Source of the DNA: an uncultured Lachnospiraceae bacterium
GTDB taxonomy: Bacteria > Bacillota > Clostridia > Lachnospirales > Lachnospiraceae
Length of the DNA stretch: 25,147 nt
Direction: 5' to 3'
Assembly (NCBI GenBank): GCA_910585605.1
Contig: CAJUFL010000055.1
Coordinates: forward strand, 1 to 25,147
Below the pieces are notes generated by a model. The model did no database searches, was not told where the DNA came from, and saw only the letters and a program-made list of their open reading frames with translations. The translations under genes and the position numbers were made by a program. Positions 1-6,909 of the stretch are shown in pieces (positions within the stretch are counted from its first letter, which is position 1; each line of letters opens with the position of its first letter).

Positions 1-120
1 GGGGCAAAAGTCAGTAAAATCAAGTGTTTGCAACCTAATCAGCAGACACTAATTAAAAAACAGGTAGTAGTAAATTTATTAGTGAAGTATTAGTTTGTGG
101 GAAAAAGGTAATACCGTTGA

Positions 121-444
121 GACTATTGTGTTGATACAAAAGAAAACCTCGTAGAAATCCTTTATTTTAGGCACTTTGCGAAGCATTTCATGTTCACTTC
201 GGAGGGTGAAAAAATCCGAAATAAGCATCTCAAAAACTACTTTGATGTTTCTGTGGTAGTTGATATCGGGTGTGGGAACACAAACGGAAAATAAAGGGTC
301 CGGGCAATCAACGTGTCTATGTAGTGTCCACCTTGCCGATAAAAAACGGGCGACAGTCTCTTAGAAATTGAACGGGATAGGCTTTTCATGTCTGATTATG
401 ATAAATATTTGTTGGAATTGGAGGAAAATACCAAGGATATATGA
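121..444 (+). pseudogene. possible relics of a decayed gene
   Basis: Two short open stretches lie in the same plus-strand frame, separated by in-frame stops. The first, 121-294, reads like ordinary protein (for example HFAKHFMFTSEGEKIRN, later VVVDIGCGN) but has no good start or ribosome binding site. The second, 343-444, contains MSDYDKYLLELEENTKDI and ends at a TGA. A strong plus-strand terminator follows at 545-591, as expected if a gene once ended here. I do not recognise the family. Low confidence that this is more than chance open sequence. Confidence 0.2.
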
Positions 445-544
445 TGGGATTTTTTTCTATAAAATGGGCTCAACACGTGTAGAGATGATAATTCAGATGT
501 AGTATTGTGGTTTTAATGTGATAACCACAAAATATTGTAGTTTT

Positions 545-591
545 GGGGCGGAAATCGAAGCGAAAAAGTGCAGATTTTTGCCCCGTTTTTT
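545..591 (+). terminator. intrinsic terminator
   Basis: GGGGC (545-549) pairs with GCCCC (580-584), and inside it AAATC (552-556) pairs with GATTT (573-577). A run of T follows at 586-591. It would end transcription entering from the left, before the Fic promoter. The rest of 1-690 holds no convincing gene. Confidence 0.55.
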
Positions 592-698
592 ACCCATTTT
601 CATAAATGTACAAGTGGAAAAAAGTGAACTGCTACGATATTCAAGAAAAAGGACATTACAAAAAATACAGCGTCAAAATGAGAAGCGCCCCCTTTTTG

Positions 699-727
699 TT
701 GTCTTTTGAAAAAACGTGTGGTACACT
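699..727 (+). promoter_or_regulatory. promoter for the Fic/HEPN pair
   Basis: A -35 TTGTCT (699-704), a 17-bp spacer and a -10 TACACT (722-727) lie just upstream of the Fic ribosome binding site GAGGTG at 741-746. Confidence 0.45.
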
Positions 728-753
728 GAAATCAGGAATCGAGGTGAAGCAAA

Positions 754-1521
754 ATGCATTACGATATACTATGTCAGAAAAGAGAACAACTAAAGGAAAT
801 GCGGAAACACTTGCCTGAAAAGATACTGGAAAGTTTTGAGAAAAGTTTTGAGATTGAGTACACCCACAACTCTACTGCTATTGAAGGTAATACATTGAGT
901 CTGATACAAACGAAAGCAGTTTTGGAGGATGGTATTTCTGTCGGTGGGAAAACACTTCGTGAAATTTATGAAGTGGTAAATCATCAAAAAGCATTCCGAT
1001 TTGTCCAAAAATGTATTGTTGAAGGAAAACAGTTAGATGAGAAGATCATAAAGGATATTCATGCTCTGCTGATGGACAATATTCTGACAGGTGGTATTTA
1101 TCGTACAGTGGAAGTTCGTATTTCTGGTGCAGGGCATAAACCGCCTGTACCCAGTCAAATGTATCAACAGATTAAAAAATTTTATGGGGATATGCAATAT
1201 AGGGCAGAAGGAAATGCAGTGGAACTTGCCGCATGGACTCATGCAGAGTTTGTAAAAATACATCCTTTTGTGGACGGTAACGGTCGAACATCCCGCATGA
1301 TTATGAATTATCAATTGATGGCAAATGGTTTCCTTCCGGTCTCCATCGCAAAGGAAAACAGACTGGAATACTTTGAGGTGTTGGAAGCCTATGCGGTAAA
1401 TGGAGAATTGCAGCCTTTTACTGAGATGATTGCGTTATTGGAAGAACAGCGGCTTGATGAATATCTTGGTATCGAACAGAACCAGTTTCCAGAGGATGAA
1501 GGACCTACAATGACAATATAA
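754..1521 (+). CDS. Fic/DOC-family protein (probable AMPylase), self-inhibited type
   Basis: Fic proteins transfer a nucleotide phosphate group, usually AMP from ATP, onto a target side chain in the cytoplasm. The core motif HPFVDGNGRTSR is at residues 170-181, with the catalytic H170 and the phosphate-binding GNGR loop intact. The upstream GGIYR flap (113-117) and the substrate-side loop before Y137 are also recognisable. An N-terminal inhibitory motif of the form S/T-x3-E-G is seen as STAIEG at 40-45, the arrangement known from class II Fic proteins, where the Glu blocks the ATP site. So the protein is probably active only after release of this helix. At 255 aa it has the core plus a short tail and no DNA-binding domain. 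The start is ATG with GAGGTG 7 nt upstream. The next gene follows after 26 nt and is probably co-transcribed. The target is unknown. Confidence 0.9.
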   Translation: MHYDILCQKREQLKEMRKHLPEKILESFEKSFEIEYTHNSTAIEGNTLSLIQTKAVLEDGISVGGKTLREIYEVVNHQKAFRFVQKCIVEGKQLDEKIIKDIHALLMDNILTGGIYRTVEVRISGAGHKPPVPSQMYQQIKKFYGDMQYRAEGNAVELAAWTHAEFVKIHPFVDGNGRTSRMIMNYQLMANGFLPVSIAKENRLEYFEVLEAYAVNGELQPFTEMIALLEEQRLDEYLGIEQNQFPEDEGPTMTI

Positions 1522-1547
1522 GAGAATAAAAATGAAGGTATTTTATT

Positions 1548-2201
1548 ATGGAAGAAATTGAGAAAGAAATTGTAGAAACTATGATGCCTGCAATTATTAC
1601 AGAATTAATTTTAGAAGAGAGAATTACAGAATATTCTAGTGATGAGGAGGTAAAGCAGGCAATAACTTCTTATTTACATAGTGGACGACTTGATTTAATG
1701 AATGTTGCTATCACAATGGGAAATGAATTTGAAAAGGCTATTGAAAATGCGATAAATTTAGGACAAAACAATGTAGCAATAGCTTTGGCAGGAATATGTT
1801 TTGAACAAATAACAAATGAATTTTATCAAAAGATTTTATTGAATAAATATAATTTTTCAAGGAGAGAGTATGAGTCGTGTATGAAAGGCATTTCTGTTAA
1901 AGATAAACTTACCTGGTTATACAAACTAACAACTTCTAAATGTATGGAAATTAATATTGTTAATGATGTGCATAAAATATGTAGTTTAAGAAATAACATT
2001 GTCCATTACAAGCCCCTGATTCAAAATATAGGCGAATGGGGAGAGGACGAAAATGATTATGATAAGAGCTATGATGTAAGTAATATACTGCCACTTATCG
2101 AAAGAGTAAAAGAGATTTTTAGTAAGGATGCTTATAATCTTTTTCCAGAAGAAAAAATGTCTAAAGACATATTTAGAAAGTTTTTTGATGAAAACAAATA
2201 G
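1548..2201 (+). CDS. HEPN-like protein downstream of fic (function unproven)
   Basis: The product is a 217-aa, mostly helical, soluble protein with no membrane segment. Residues 76-98 (ALAGICFEQITNEF and following) and 145-155 (SLRNNIVHYKP) resemble HEPN-type four-helix folds. R148 and H153 form the R-x4-H pattern, with the N149 typical of HEPN ribonucleases. Many HEPN proteins are toxins or defence RNases, and others are inactive binding modules. The gene starts at ATG with a modest GAAGGT site, 26 nt after the Fic stop, so the two probably form a module. The codons are clearly more AT-rich than those of the Fic gene, which suggests a separate origin. I do not recognise the exact family. The HEPN assignment is an inference from one motif and the helical pattern, and the charged C-terminus (165-217) is unassigned. 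Confidence 0.55.
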   Translation: MEEIEKEIVETMMPAIITELILEERITEYSSDEEVKQAITSYLHSGRLDLMNVAITMGNEFEKAIENAINLGQNNVAIALAGICFEQITNEFYQKILLNKYNFSRREYESCMKGISVKDKLTWLYKLTTSKCMEINIVNDVHKICSLRNNIVHYKPLIQNIGEWGEDENDYDKSYDVSNILPLIERVKEIFSKDAYNLFPEEKMSKDIFRKFFDENK

Positions 2202-2390
2202 AAGCTTAATTTATATCTATAGATGCAAAAATATATAAATTTTGTGACTCTGTCGGTCAATGGTTCTTGAAAGTAAATTAAAGATGGAAACAAAAACAGT
2301 TGAAGAACTCAGGAAGCGGTATGGGGGGGGTGAAGAAATATCACCCCGACAATGGGAATCCATTTTTTACCGCCTTCCAGCCCTCCATAT
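2202..2390 (+). other. intergenic region with a G8 tract and a possible gene relic
   Basis: The gap separates the HEPN-like gene from the convergent MFS gene. An open stretch from ATG 2260 reads ETKTVEELRKRYGGGEEIS, then RQWESIFYRLP, before running antisense into the MFS 3' end, which looks like a truncated real protein of unknown family. It contains eight consecutive G (2323-2330). GGGGTGA (2327-2333) and TCACCCC (2341-2347) form a 7-bp stem, and a second small stem with a T run lies at 2351-2368. No clear ribosome binding site was found. Confidence 0.25.
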
Positions 2391-3638
2391 TTATTCTGCC
2401 GAAAATTTTTTAAATATATTTCTTGTGCTAATAGCAATGATCAGCGACACAATACCCGAAAATAAAACAACAGCATATTCAAATCCCTTACAGATTTCGA
2501 ACAGGATACCATATAATGCATTGCCTAATGGCTGTGCACACATAGAAACGGTAAGAATGACAGCGATCACTTTCCCTATTAAATTTTGTGGTGTTTCTGT
2601 CTGAATAAATGACATCATCTGCACGGTAAAAATCGTTGAAAATACCATAATGGTAAAACAACATGCGGTTATAACGATGTAGTTTATTATTCCAGATGAA
2701 AACAATATTAATGAGACACCAATAGGAAACACACATACCGCACAAGATATTACCAGATTGCCCGATTTATGAATTGCCAGCCTGTTTGCAAAAACACCTG
2801 CACTAATACCGCCAGTAAGTCCGCCTGCTGCCAATGCACCCTCTGCAAAACCATAAAGTTTGTTTGCCTGTACTGCTTCTAAATCTAATACTTCTGTTAC
2901 CAGATATGGCAATGCAACAATAATCATCGCTGCCAGGAACAAATTAATTCCGCATATTACAAGAAGTGCTTTTCCGATAACAGGTTTCTCCTTTCGGATA
3001 AACCGAATACTTTCTGCAAAATCAGTTTTTGCCATCTTCAATATACCGCCCTCTGAAGTTTGTTTCTGAAACGGTATTTTAATAAAAATTTCCATAATTG
3101 CTGACATAGTAAAACATATTACACAAACCCAAAGTACAGGCTTTAATCCATATGTACTGTACAATATGCCTCCCAGTACAGGACCTATTAAGGATGCGAA
3201 AGAGCTGATGGTATTGATAATAGAATTTGCAGCCATAAAATGATCCTGACTTACCAATGCAGGGACGCTTGCCTGCACGGATGGCTGATATGCACCTGCA
3301 ATACCATATAGAAGCATCAACGTAACTGTAAGAAGGAGAATAAGGTTCACACCATTCATGAGCAGGGAAAAGGTTAAGATCACTGCCGCCGTAAAGAAAT
3401 CCAATATTACCATAATATTTCTTTTATTTACCCTGTCCGCAACTATACCGCCAATGGGCGACAGCAGGATTGCAGGAATAAAAGCACATGCCGTAACAGT
3501 TCCGAAAAGTGCGGATGAACCTGTCAGATTTAATAAATATAGCGGCAACGCAAATCTTATGGTTGCATTACCAAACAGGGAGATAATCTGACCGATGACA
3601 ACTAACGTGAAATCTTTTGAAAAAAGTTTTTGATTCAT
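2391..3638 (-). CDS. MFS-family efflux transporter
   Basis: The product is a 415-aa integral membrane protein with about 12 hydrophobic helices in two halves. The N-terminal half carries a major-facilitator loop signature between helices 2 and 3 (GGIVADRVNKRN, about residues 63-74), corresponding to the G-x3-D-R-x-G/N-x-R motif. The fold and length fit drug/proton antiporters of the macrolide-efflux or EntS-like branch, but the substrate cannot be read from sequence. The start ATG has GGAGG 8 nt upstream. A TetR repressor gene lies upstream on the same strand, as is common for drug pumps. The ATG overlaps the stop of a beheaded membrane ORF by an ATGA junction, which suggests an originally coupled operon. 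It converges on the HEPN-like gene with no strong terminator seen between them. Confidence 0.85.
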   Translation of the reverse strand: MNQKLFSKDFTLVVIGQIISLFGNATIRFALPLYLLNLTGSSALFGTVTACAFIPAILLSPIGGIVADRVNKRNIMVILDFFTAAVILTFSLLMNGVNLILLLTVTLMLLYGIAGAYQPSVQASVPALVSQDHFMAANSIINTISSFASLIGPVLGGILYSTYGLKPVLWVCVICFTMSAIMEIFIKIPFQKQTSEGGILKMAKTDFAESIRFIRKEKPVIGKALLVICGINLFLAAMIIVALPYLVTEVLDLEAVQANKLYGFAEGALAAGGLTGGISAGVFANRLAIHKSGNLVISCAVCVFPIGVSLILFSSGIINYIVITACCFTIMVFSTIFTVQMMSFIQTETPQNLIGKVIAVILTVSMCAQPLGNALYGILFEICKGFEYAVVLFSGIVSLIIAISTRNIFKKFSAE

Positions 3639-3874
3639 TTTCTAAACCTCCATTTTTCTATTCTGTTTGTTAGAATATGATACACAAAATTGGCAATTGC
3701 AGCGAAAACAGCACTCATTGCCAGCATTACCCCGATAATGTTACCAGGAGAAATTACGATGAAATTAGTTATAGTGCAAACAATAATCACGGAACATACG
3801 ATTGTTGCAATTACTGAATGTTTTTTCCAACTAAAAGCAGAAAAAACAATACCGCACGACGGTATGTATATTCT
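3635..3874 (-). pseudogene. beheaded small membrane protein upstream of the MFS gene
   Basis: A reading frame with no usable ATG near its 5' end opens just after a TAA (3875-3877) and runs 79 codons to a TGA that overlaps the MFS start by 4 nt. Its last 64 residues contain two hydrophobic segments (about SVIATIVCSVIIVCTI and IIGVMLAMSAVFAAIANF) and a basic tail ending KWRFRK, as in a small inner-membrane protein. The first in-frame GTG is codon 29 and the first ATG codon 50, neither with a good ribosome binding site. It probably lost its N-terminus through rearrangement. It may still act as a leader that couples translation into the MFS gene. The family is not recognised. Confidence 0.4.
3849..3865. 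promoter_or_regulatory. operator-like palindrome ahead of the MFS gene
   Basis: ATACCG, 5 nt, CGGTAT. One arm with its flank (CGACGGTATGTAT) matches a half of the TetR operator at 4585-4601 exactly, while the spacer is longer. It is a plausible binding site for the neighbouring TetR protein upstream of the pump, possibly altered by the event that removed the membrane ORF start. Confidence 0.4.
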
Positions 3875-3883
3875 TTAAAATAT

Positions 3884-3907
3884 ATCTGCCCATTTTACAG
3901 GGCAGAT
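3884..3907 (-). terminator. terminator after tetR
   Basis: ATCTGCCC and GGGCAGAT form a perfect 8-bp stem with an 8-nt loop, 2 nt beyond the tetR stop. The minus-strand tail is only ATATATTTT, so read-through into the MFS region is possible. In the plus direction the hairpin is followed by TTTTA, so it may work both ways. Confidence 0.5.
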
Positions 3908-3909
3908 TT

Positions 3910-4566
3910 TTATCGTTTGCTTTTTTGATAAATAGATGCCAGTTCCTGCAATCTTTCCAACATTTCTTCATCTACAATATCCAGTCCAAAGCCTTGCAGC
4001 ATCTGGCTGAATACCATAAACTTATGGCAGGAGTCTTCCTCAGTACTGTCAAATATCATAGGATTCATCCAGACATTTGCAGCAAGCAAAATCAGTTCTG
4101 CCAATTGTTCCGGATAATCCGTTTCAATAGAACCATCTGAAATTCCCTGCTTAATAATCGGCAGAATATAGTTTGGTGCTGCATTATCTATGGTATCATG
4201 TAAAAGACTAAAAAGAAGCTTTGGGTTATTATGAAAATCTGGAGCCACTGTAAAAATATCGTTCTGTACAGGACGGCTGATGGATTCTCTAAAAATTGTT
4301 TTCAGCTTTTCTTTGCCGCTTAAGTCGGAACGGTCACGAATGACTGCGAGCATCTGATTCGATTCGGCCATCATTCTGTCTGTAACCGCAAATAAAATAT
4401 CTTCCTTTGACTTAAAATGATGATAGATGGCACCTTTGCTAAGGCCGCCTAAATGATCGATAATATCCTGAATGGAAGTATGTTCATACCCCTTTTCCAT
4501 AAATAAGCGAAAAGCAACGTCCAATATTAAATTAACGGTTTCTTCTGGATGCTTATTTCTTGCCAT
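3910..4566 (-). CDS. TetR/AcrR-family transcriptional repressor
   Basis: The product has 218 aa. Residues about 8-55 form the TetR helix-turn-helix, with the typical sequence TSIQDIIDHLGGLSKGAIYHHFKSKEDI in which the second half is the recognition helix. The rest is an all-helical ligand-binding and dimerisation domain with no recognisable ligand signature. These proteins bind palindromic operators as dimers and release on ligand binding. Two good palindromes lie in its own promoter (4585-4627), so autoregulation is expected. A related site lies before the MFS pump downstream, which is the likely main target. The start ATG has AGGAGG 6 nt upstream. Probable role: an antibiotic- or metabolite-responsive switch for the pump. 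Confidence 0.88.
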   Translation of the reverse strand: MARNKHPEETVNLILDVAFRLFMEKGYEHTSIQDIIDHLGGLSKGAIYHHFKSKEDILFAVTDRMMAESNQMLAVIRDRSDLSGKEKLKTIFRESISRPVQNDIFTVAPDFHNNPKLLFSLLHDTIDNAAPNYILPIIKQGISDGSIETDYPEQLAELILLAANVWMNPMIFDSTEEDSCHKFMVFSQMLQGFGLDIVDEEMLERLQELASIYQKSKR

Positions 4567-4584
4567 TGTTTCCTCCTACACCTA

Positions 4585-4635
4585 ACATACCGTCGGTATG
4601 TATTCATGTTATCATACCAGTGGTATGTTTGTCAA
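4585..4635 (-). promoter_or_regulatory. tetR promoter with two operators
   Basis: On the minus strand, -35 TTGACA (4630-4635), 18 bp, -10 TAACAT (4606-4611). One palindrome, CATACC-AGT-GGTATG (4613-4627), fills the spacer. A perfect 17-bp palindrome, ACATACCG-T-CGGTATGT (4585-4601), sits just after the -10. The shared core is CATACC/GGTATG. This layout strongly suggests repression of tetR by its own product. Confidence 0.75.
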
Positions 4636-4672
4636 GGCGTTTGATAATACATTTATAGAAGTAAGTTGACAT

Positions 4673-4706
4673 TAAAAATAGTGGCAGGGTTTTATATTCC
4701 GCCACT
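4673..4706 (-). terminator. terminator for the tandem XRE genes
   Basis: On the minus strand, AGTGGC and GCCACT (4701-4706 with 4680-4685) pair around a 15-nt loop, followed by ATTTTT. It lies about 150 bp past the XRE stop. The 4707-4857 stretch between them shows no gene. Confidence 0.45.
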
Positions 4707-4857
4707 AATCTGTTATGCGTTATAGAATGTCATTATTTACAATTTCTTTCACGCAGCTCTTATGTTATTCATTTTTCCATAAAGTAAAGATATGTTAAGT
4801 ACCTTACATATATGATAGATAGACCAGAAACCTTGATCCTCTTGTAAAGAATACCTC

Positions 4858-5088
4858 TTATTTCTTTTCAGGAGGATAAAATACCAGTAAATCTTCAATC
4901 TTACATTCCAAAACAGTACAGAGCTTGCACAAAACAAAAACATCCAACCGTGTAATATTATTTTTGCAGAAATTATCAATCTGTTTCCAGTTCATTTCCG
5001 CTTTATGTGATAATTTGTTTTTGCTCAACCCTTTTTTCTTTAGTAATTCATCTAAGCGTATTTCTAAATGACCATAATTATCTTCCAC
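4858..5088 (-). CDS. small XRE-family transcriptional regulator, copy 1
   Basis: This 76-aa protein consists almost entirely of a Cro/CI-type helix-turn-helix: IRLDELLKKKGLSKNKLSHKA, then the recognition region MNWKQIDNFCKNN, then the closing helices ending DLLVF. It has four Cys residues and no separate effector domain. The start is GTG, chosen because AGAGGTGAG lies just upstream and the paralogue aligns from the same point. By eye about two thirds of the residues are identical to the product of the gene at 5216-5455, so the pair arose by tandem duplication. It has its own promoter at 5155-5182. The role is probably control of the local gene cluster, but the target is unknown. Confidence 0.8.
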   Translation of the reverse strand: MEDNYGHLEIRLDELLKKKGLSKNKLSHKAEMNWKQIDNFCKNNITRLDVFVLCKLCTVLECKIEDLLVFYPPEKK

Positions 5089-5154
5089 GTTCTCACCTCT
5101 GATAACTGTTTTTATTATTTTAAGCTAGTTGTAGAAGTTTTATAATCCTAAAGA

Positions 5155-5182
5155 AGTATAAGATGAGAAATAGTAGAAACAA
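5155..5182 (-). promoter_or_regulatory. promoter of XRE copy 1
   Basis: On the minus strand, -35 TTGTTT (5177-5182), a 16-bp spacer and -10 TATACT (5155-5160), in the gap between the two XRE genes. Confidence 0.4.
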
Positions 5183-5215
5183 ATGTTTGAAGTGAGGTCG
5201 GTGAAAAGCAACTGT

Positions 5216-5455
5216 TCAATCATTATCATCTTGAGAGGCTGGAACGAAAACAAGCAGATCATTGATGTCGCATTCCAAGGTTGTACAAAGTTTACAGAGA
5301 ACAAGGGGATCTAATCTGGTAATCTCATTATTGCAGTAATTATTGATCTGTTTCCAAGTCATTTCTGCTTTGTGTGAGAGTCTATATTTATTCAACCCTT
5401 TTTCATTTAATAATTCGGCTAGCCGTATTTGTATATGTCCATAGTCTTTATCCAT
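5216..5455 (-). CDS. small XRE-family transcriptional regulator, copy 2
   Basis: A 79-aa single-domain helix-turn-helix protein, paralogous to the product at 4858-5088. It shares the blocks LSHKAEM, WKQI, ITRLD and VLCKLCT, while the recognition helix differs at a few positions (T for N, N for D, Y for F), so the two may prefer slightly different operators. The C-terminus is acidic (SQDDND) where copy 1 is basic. The start ATG has AGGAG 7 nt upstream. It is transcribed divergently from the SseB-like gene at 5588, and a palindrome lies on the shared promoter region. It probably represses the divergent genes and itself, which is an inference from arrangement only. Confidence 0.8.
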   Translation of the reverse strand: MDKDYGHIQIRLAELLNEKGLNKYRLSHKAEMTWKQINNYCNNEITRLDPLVLCKLCTTLECDINDLLVFVPASQDDND

Positions 5456-5501
5456 TTTTATCTCCTAATCAAAAGATGTGAAAAATTTTCCTTGCATTTC
5501 T

Positions 5502-5554
5502 ATTTTAAACTTGTTATAGTGTTGTTGACAACTGTAAGAAGTATTACAATACTT
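5502..5554. promoter_or_regulatory. overlapping divergent promoters with palindromic operator
   Basis: Plus strand: -35 TTGTTG (5522-5527), 17 bp, -10 TACAAT (5545-5550). Minus strand: -35 TTGTCA (5526-5531), 18 bp, -10 TAAAAT (5502-5507). The perfect palindrome AAGTATT-AC-AATACTT (5539-5554) covers the plus -10. The two -35 boxes overlap, so the promoters probably exclude each other and one bound regulator could switch both. Confidence 0.55.
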
Positions 5555-5587
5555 GTTGCAGGTAAAAGTGGCTTACAGGAGAGAACA

Positions 5588-6067
5588 ATGGATAGAAGAA
5601 AATTTTCAGAACAAGATTTTATGGATTACATGCTTGATAATGCTGATTTGGAAAAAGCAATGTGCCAATGGAATAGTAGTAAAAAGCAGTTTACTGATAT
5701 GATAATGGTGATTAAAATAATATTTAAAAAATGTACGGAAAATCGGGGGTTGATTGTTTCTGTGTCTGATGATACGATGCAGACAGGTGCAGATAATATT
5801 CAATTTTGTGATTCTGAGAAAGAACGTATGTTAAACACTGTGGTAGATCAGAGGGATCAAGTCTATATGTTAGGCTTCACGTCGAAGGAACGATTTCAAG
5901 CTTATTGTAATGATACGTCAGGTATCGTGATGTTTATGGATGATATATTTGCAGTGATTGACTTAAAAGGAGAGGTTGATGGAATAATAATCAACTGTGG
6001 TAATGAAGAAGTTTTTTTGGAAAAGGATTTTATCAGTTCGATGGTACAATTAGTTGGAGAGGAATAG
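5588..6067 (+). CDS. SseB-like domain protein (function unknown)
   Basis: The product has 159 aa, starting at ATG 5588 with CAGGAGAG upstream. An earlier in-frame start at 5429 lies before the promoter and is not credible. Residues about 91-155 resemble the SseB N-terminal domain: VYMLGFTSKERFQAY, a short strand IVMFMDDIFAVI, then GIIINCGNEEVFL. SseB-domain proteins are soluble, often lie beside regulators or secretion genes, and mostly lack a proven activity. The N-terminal 50 residues are helical and basic/acidic mixed, without recognised motifs. The gene faces two XRE regulators and is followed 34 nt later by a third, suggesting a small regulated cassette. The domain call is moderate; the function is unknown. 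Confidence 0.55.
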   Translation: MDRRKFSEQDFMDYMLDNADLEKAMCQWNSSKKQFTDMIMVIKIIFKKCTENRGLIVSVSDDTMQTGADNIQFCDSEKERMLNTVVDQRDQVYMLGFTSKERFQAYCNDTSGIVMFMDDIFAVIDLKGEVDGIIINCGNEEVFLEKDFISSMVQLVGEE

Positions 6068-6101
6068 ATTGCGGAAAATAGTAATAGAAAGAAGGGAAGC
6101 C

Positions 6102-6350
6102 ATGCCAAAGCCGAGAACCATGTCTGGAGAGAAAAACCTTATCAGTCAACGTCTTATAGAATTAAGAAAGCAGCACAAGCTTTCCCAAAGAGGTTTGGCA
6201 AATAAGCTTCAACTGGCAGGATATGATATGGATAAGAATGTAATAACACGGATTGAGACAAATAAAAGGTTTGTTACGGATATTGAGTTGAAAGCATTTA
6301 CAGAGGTTTTTGATATAAGTTATGAAGATTTAATTGGGAGTGGTAAATAG
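6102..6350 (+). CDS. XRE-family transcriptional regulator
   Basis: An 82-aa single-domain regulator. The helix-turn-helix is LRKQHKLSQRGLANKLQ followed by the recognition segment DKNVITRIETNKRFV, and the domain closes with a helix through YEDLIG. It belongs to a different XRE subgroup from the two minus-strand copies. Start chosen at ATG 6102, with AAGGGA 7 nt upstream. A TTG at 6054, overlapping the SseB-like gene, would add 16 residues that are not part of the domain. It is followed by a terminator at 6382. It is probably co-transcribed with the SseB-like gene. Confidence 0.8.
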   Translation: MPKPRTMSGEKNLISQRLIELRKQHKLSQRGLANKLQLAGYDMDKNVITRIETNKRFVTDIELKAFTEVFDISYEDLIGSGK

Positions 6351-6381
6351 AACAGGTGAAAGAAATATATCAGATAGACAT

Positions 6382-6416
6382 AATAACGGTTTGAGGAATC
6401 AGGCTGTTATTTTTTT
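6382..6416 (+). terminator. intrinsic terminator
   Basis: AATAAC (6382-6387) pairs with GTTATT (6406-6411), with further G-U and G-C pairs inward and a T run through 6416. It closes the SseB/XRE unit. Confidence 0.6.
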
Positions 6417-6497
6417 ATTTCTGGAACTTTTGATAAAGAATCTTTTATATAGTGATGAAAAGTAGATTTAAGATATTTATTATGATATAATGAAGAG

Positions 6498-6527
6498 AAA
6501 TCACTTGCTTGTAAGGGTGATTTTTTT
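6498..6527 (+). terminator. second hairpin with T run
   Basis: AATCAC (6499-6504) pairs with GTGATT (6517-6522), followed by T to 6527. It is terminator-like and isolated, which suggests the end of a gene that is now gone, or a backup stop before the kinase operon. Confidence 0.35.
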
Positions 6528-6535
6528 GAATGCTG

Positions 6536-6561
6536 ATCATGAGCAACGCTCATGATATAAT
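6536..6561 (+). promoter_or_regulatory. palindrome abutting a -10 box
   Basis: ATCATGAGC and GCTCATGAT form a perfect 9-bp inverted repeat with loop AAC (6536-6556), overlapping TATAAT at 6556-6561. The -35 is weak (TGATCA, 6534-6539, 16-bp spacing). It could be an operator or, as RNA, a hairpin. It is the only promoter candidate for the kinase operon. Confidence 0.35.
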
Positions 6562-6573
6562 GTACCAATCAGA

Positions 6574-6891
6574 GTGAAGCAGAGACTGATGCCCGGTGTG
6601 GGAGGGGCTGCCAGAGCAGTTGTTGAAGCCGGTCGGGAGGATGAGATTGTAATTGTAGGGATGGACCATGATCAGGAGGCACTTCGGTATCTACGGGATG
6701 GAATCATTTATGCTCTGGGTGTCCAGGATTGTTATTCCATCGGTTTTGATACCATTCAGGTGGCTGTCAAGATTGCGGACGGGCATCTGCCGGGAGAAGA
6801 TTATCCTGAAAAAACAGAGGAAATAACAACGATTATATATCAGAATGAAGCAGCGAAGATGCTTCAGGAACTATATGGTGAAATAGAATAA
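6574..6891 (+). pseudogene. C-terminal remnant of a periplasmic sugar-binding-type protein
   Basis: Only about the last 100 residues of a type I periplasmic binding protein (LacI/ribose-binding fold) remain. Recognisable pieces are GAARAVVEAGRE, VIVGMD, LRYLRDGIIYALGVQDCY and GFDTIQVAVKIADG. Full-length proteins have over 300 residues with a signal peptide, and the N-terminal lobe and export signal are missing here. The frame is open only from 6556. The GTG at 6574 and ATG at 6589 lack a proper ribosome binding site. The junction to foreign sequence is near 6590. It is followed after 18 nt by the hybrid kinase, matching the usual pairing of a binding protein with a membrane kinase. The remnant is unlikely to be functional. 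Confidence 0.65.
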
Positions 6892-6909
6892 GAATGGCGG
6901 TAACGGAAA

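Noticed and set aside
518..709. 63-aa frame crossing the terminator
   Set aside because: It spans an intrinsic terminator and the start of the Fic promoter, and its composition is not protein-like.
2391..2604. Plus-strand frame continuing from 2260 through the MFS 3' end
   Set aside because: It is the antisense of a well-supported MFS gene; only the part before 2391 could be independent.
3690..3878. Plus-strand 62-aa frame
   Set aside because: No ribosome binding site. The minus-strand membrane ORF in the same place has better hydrophobic pattern and gene coupling.
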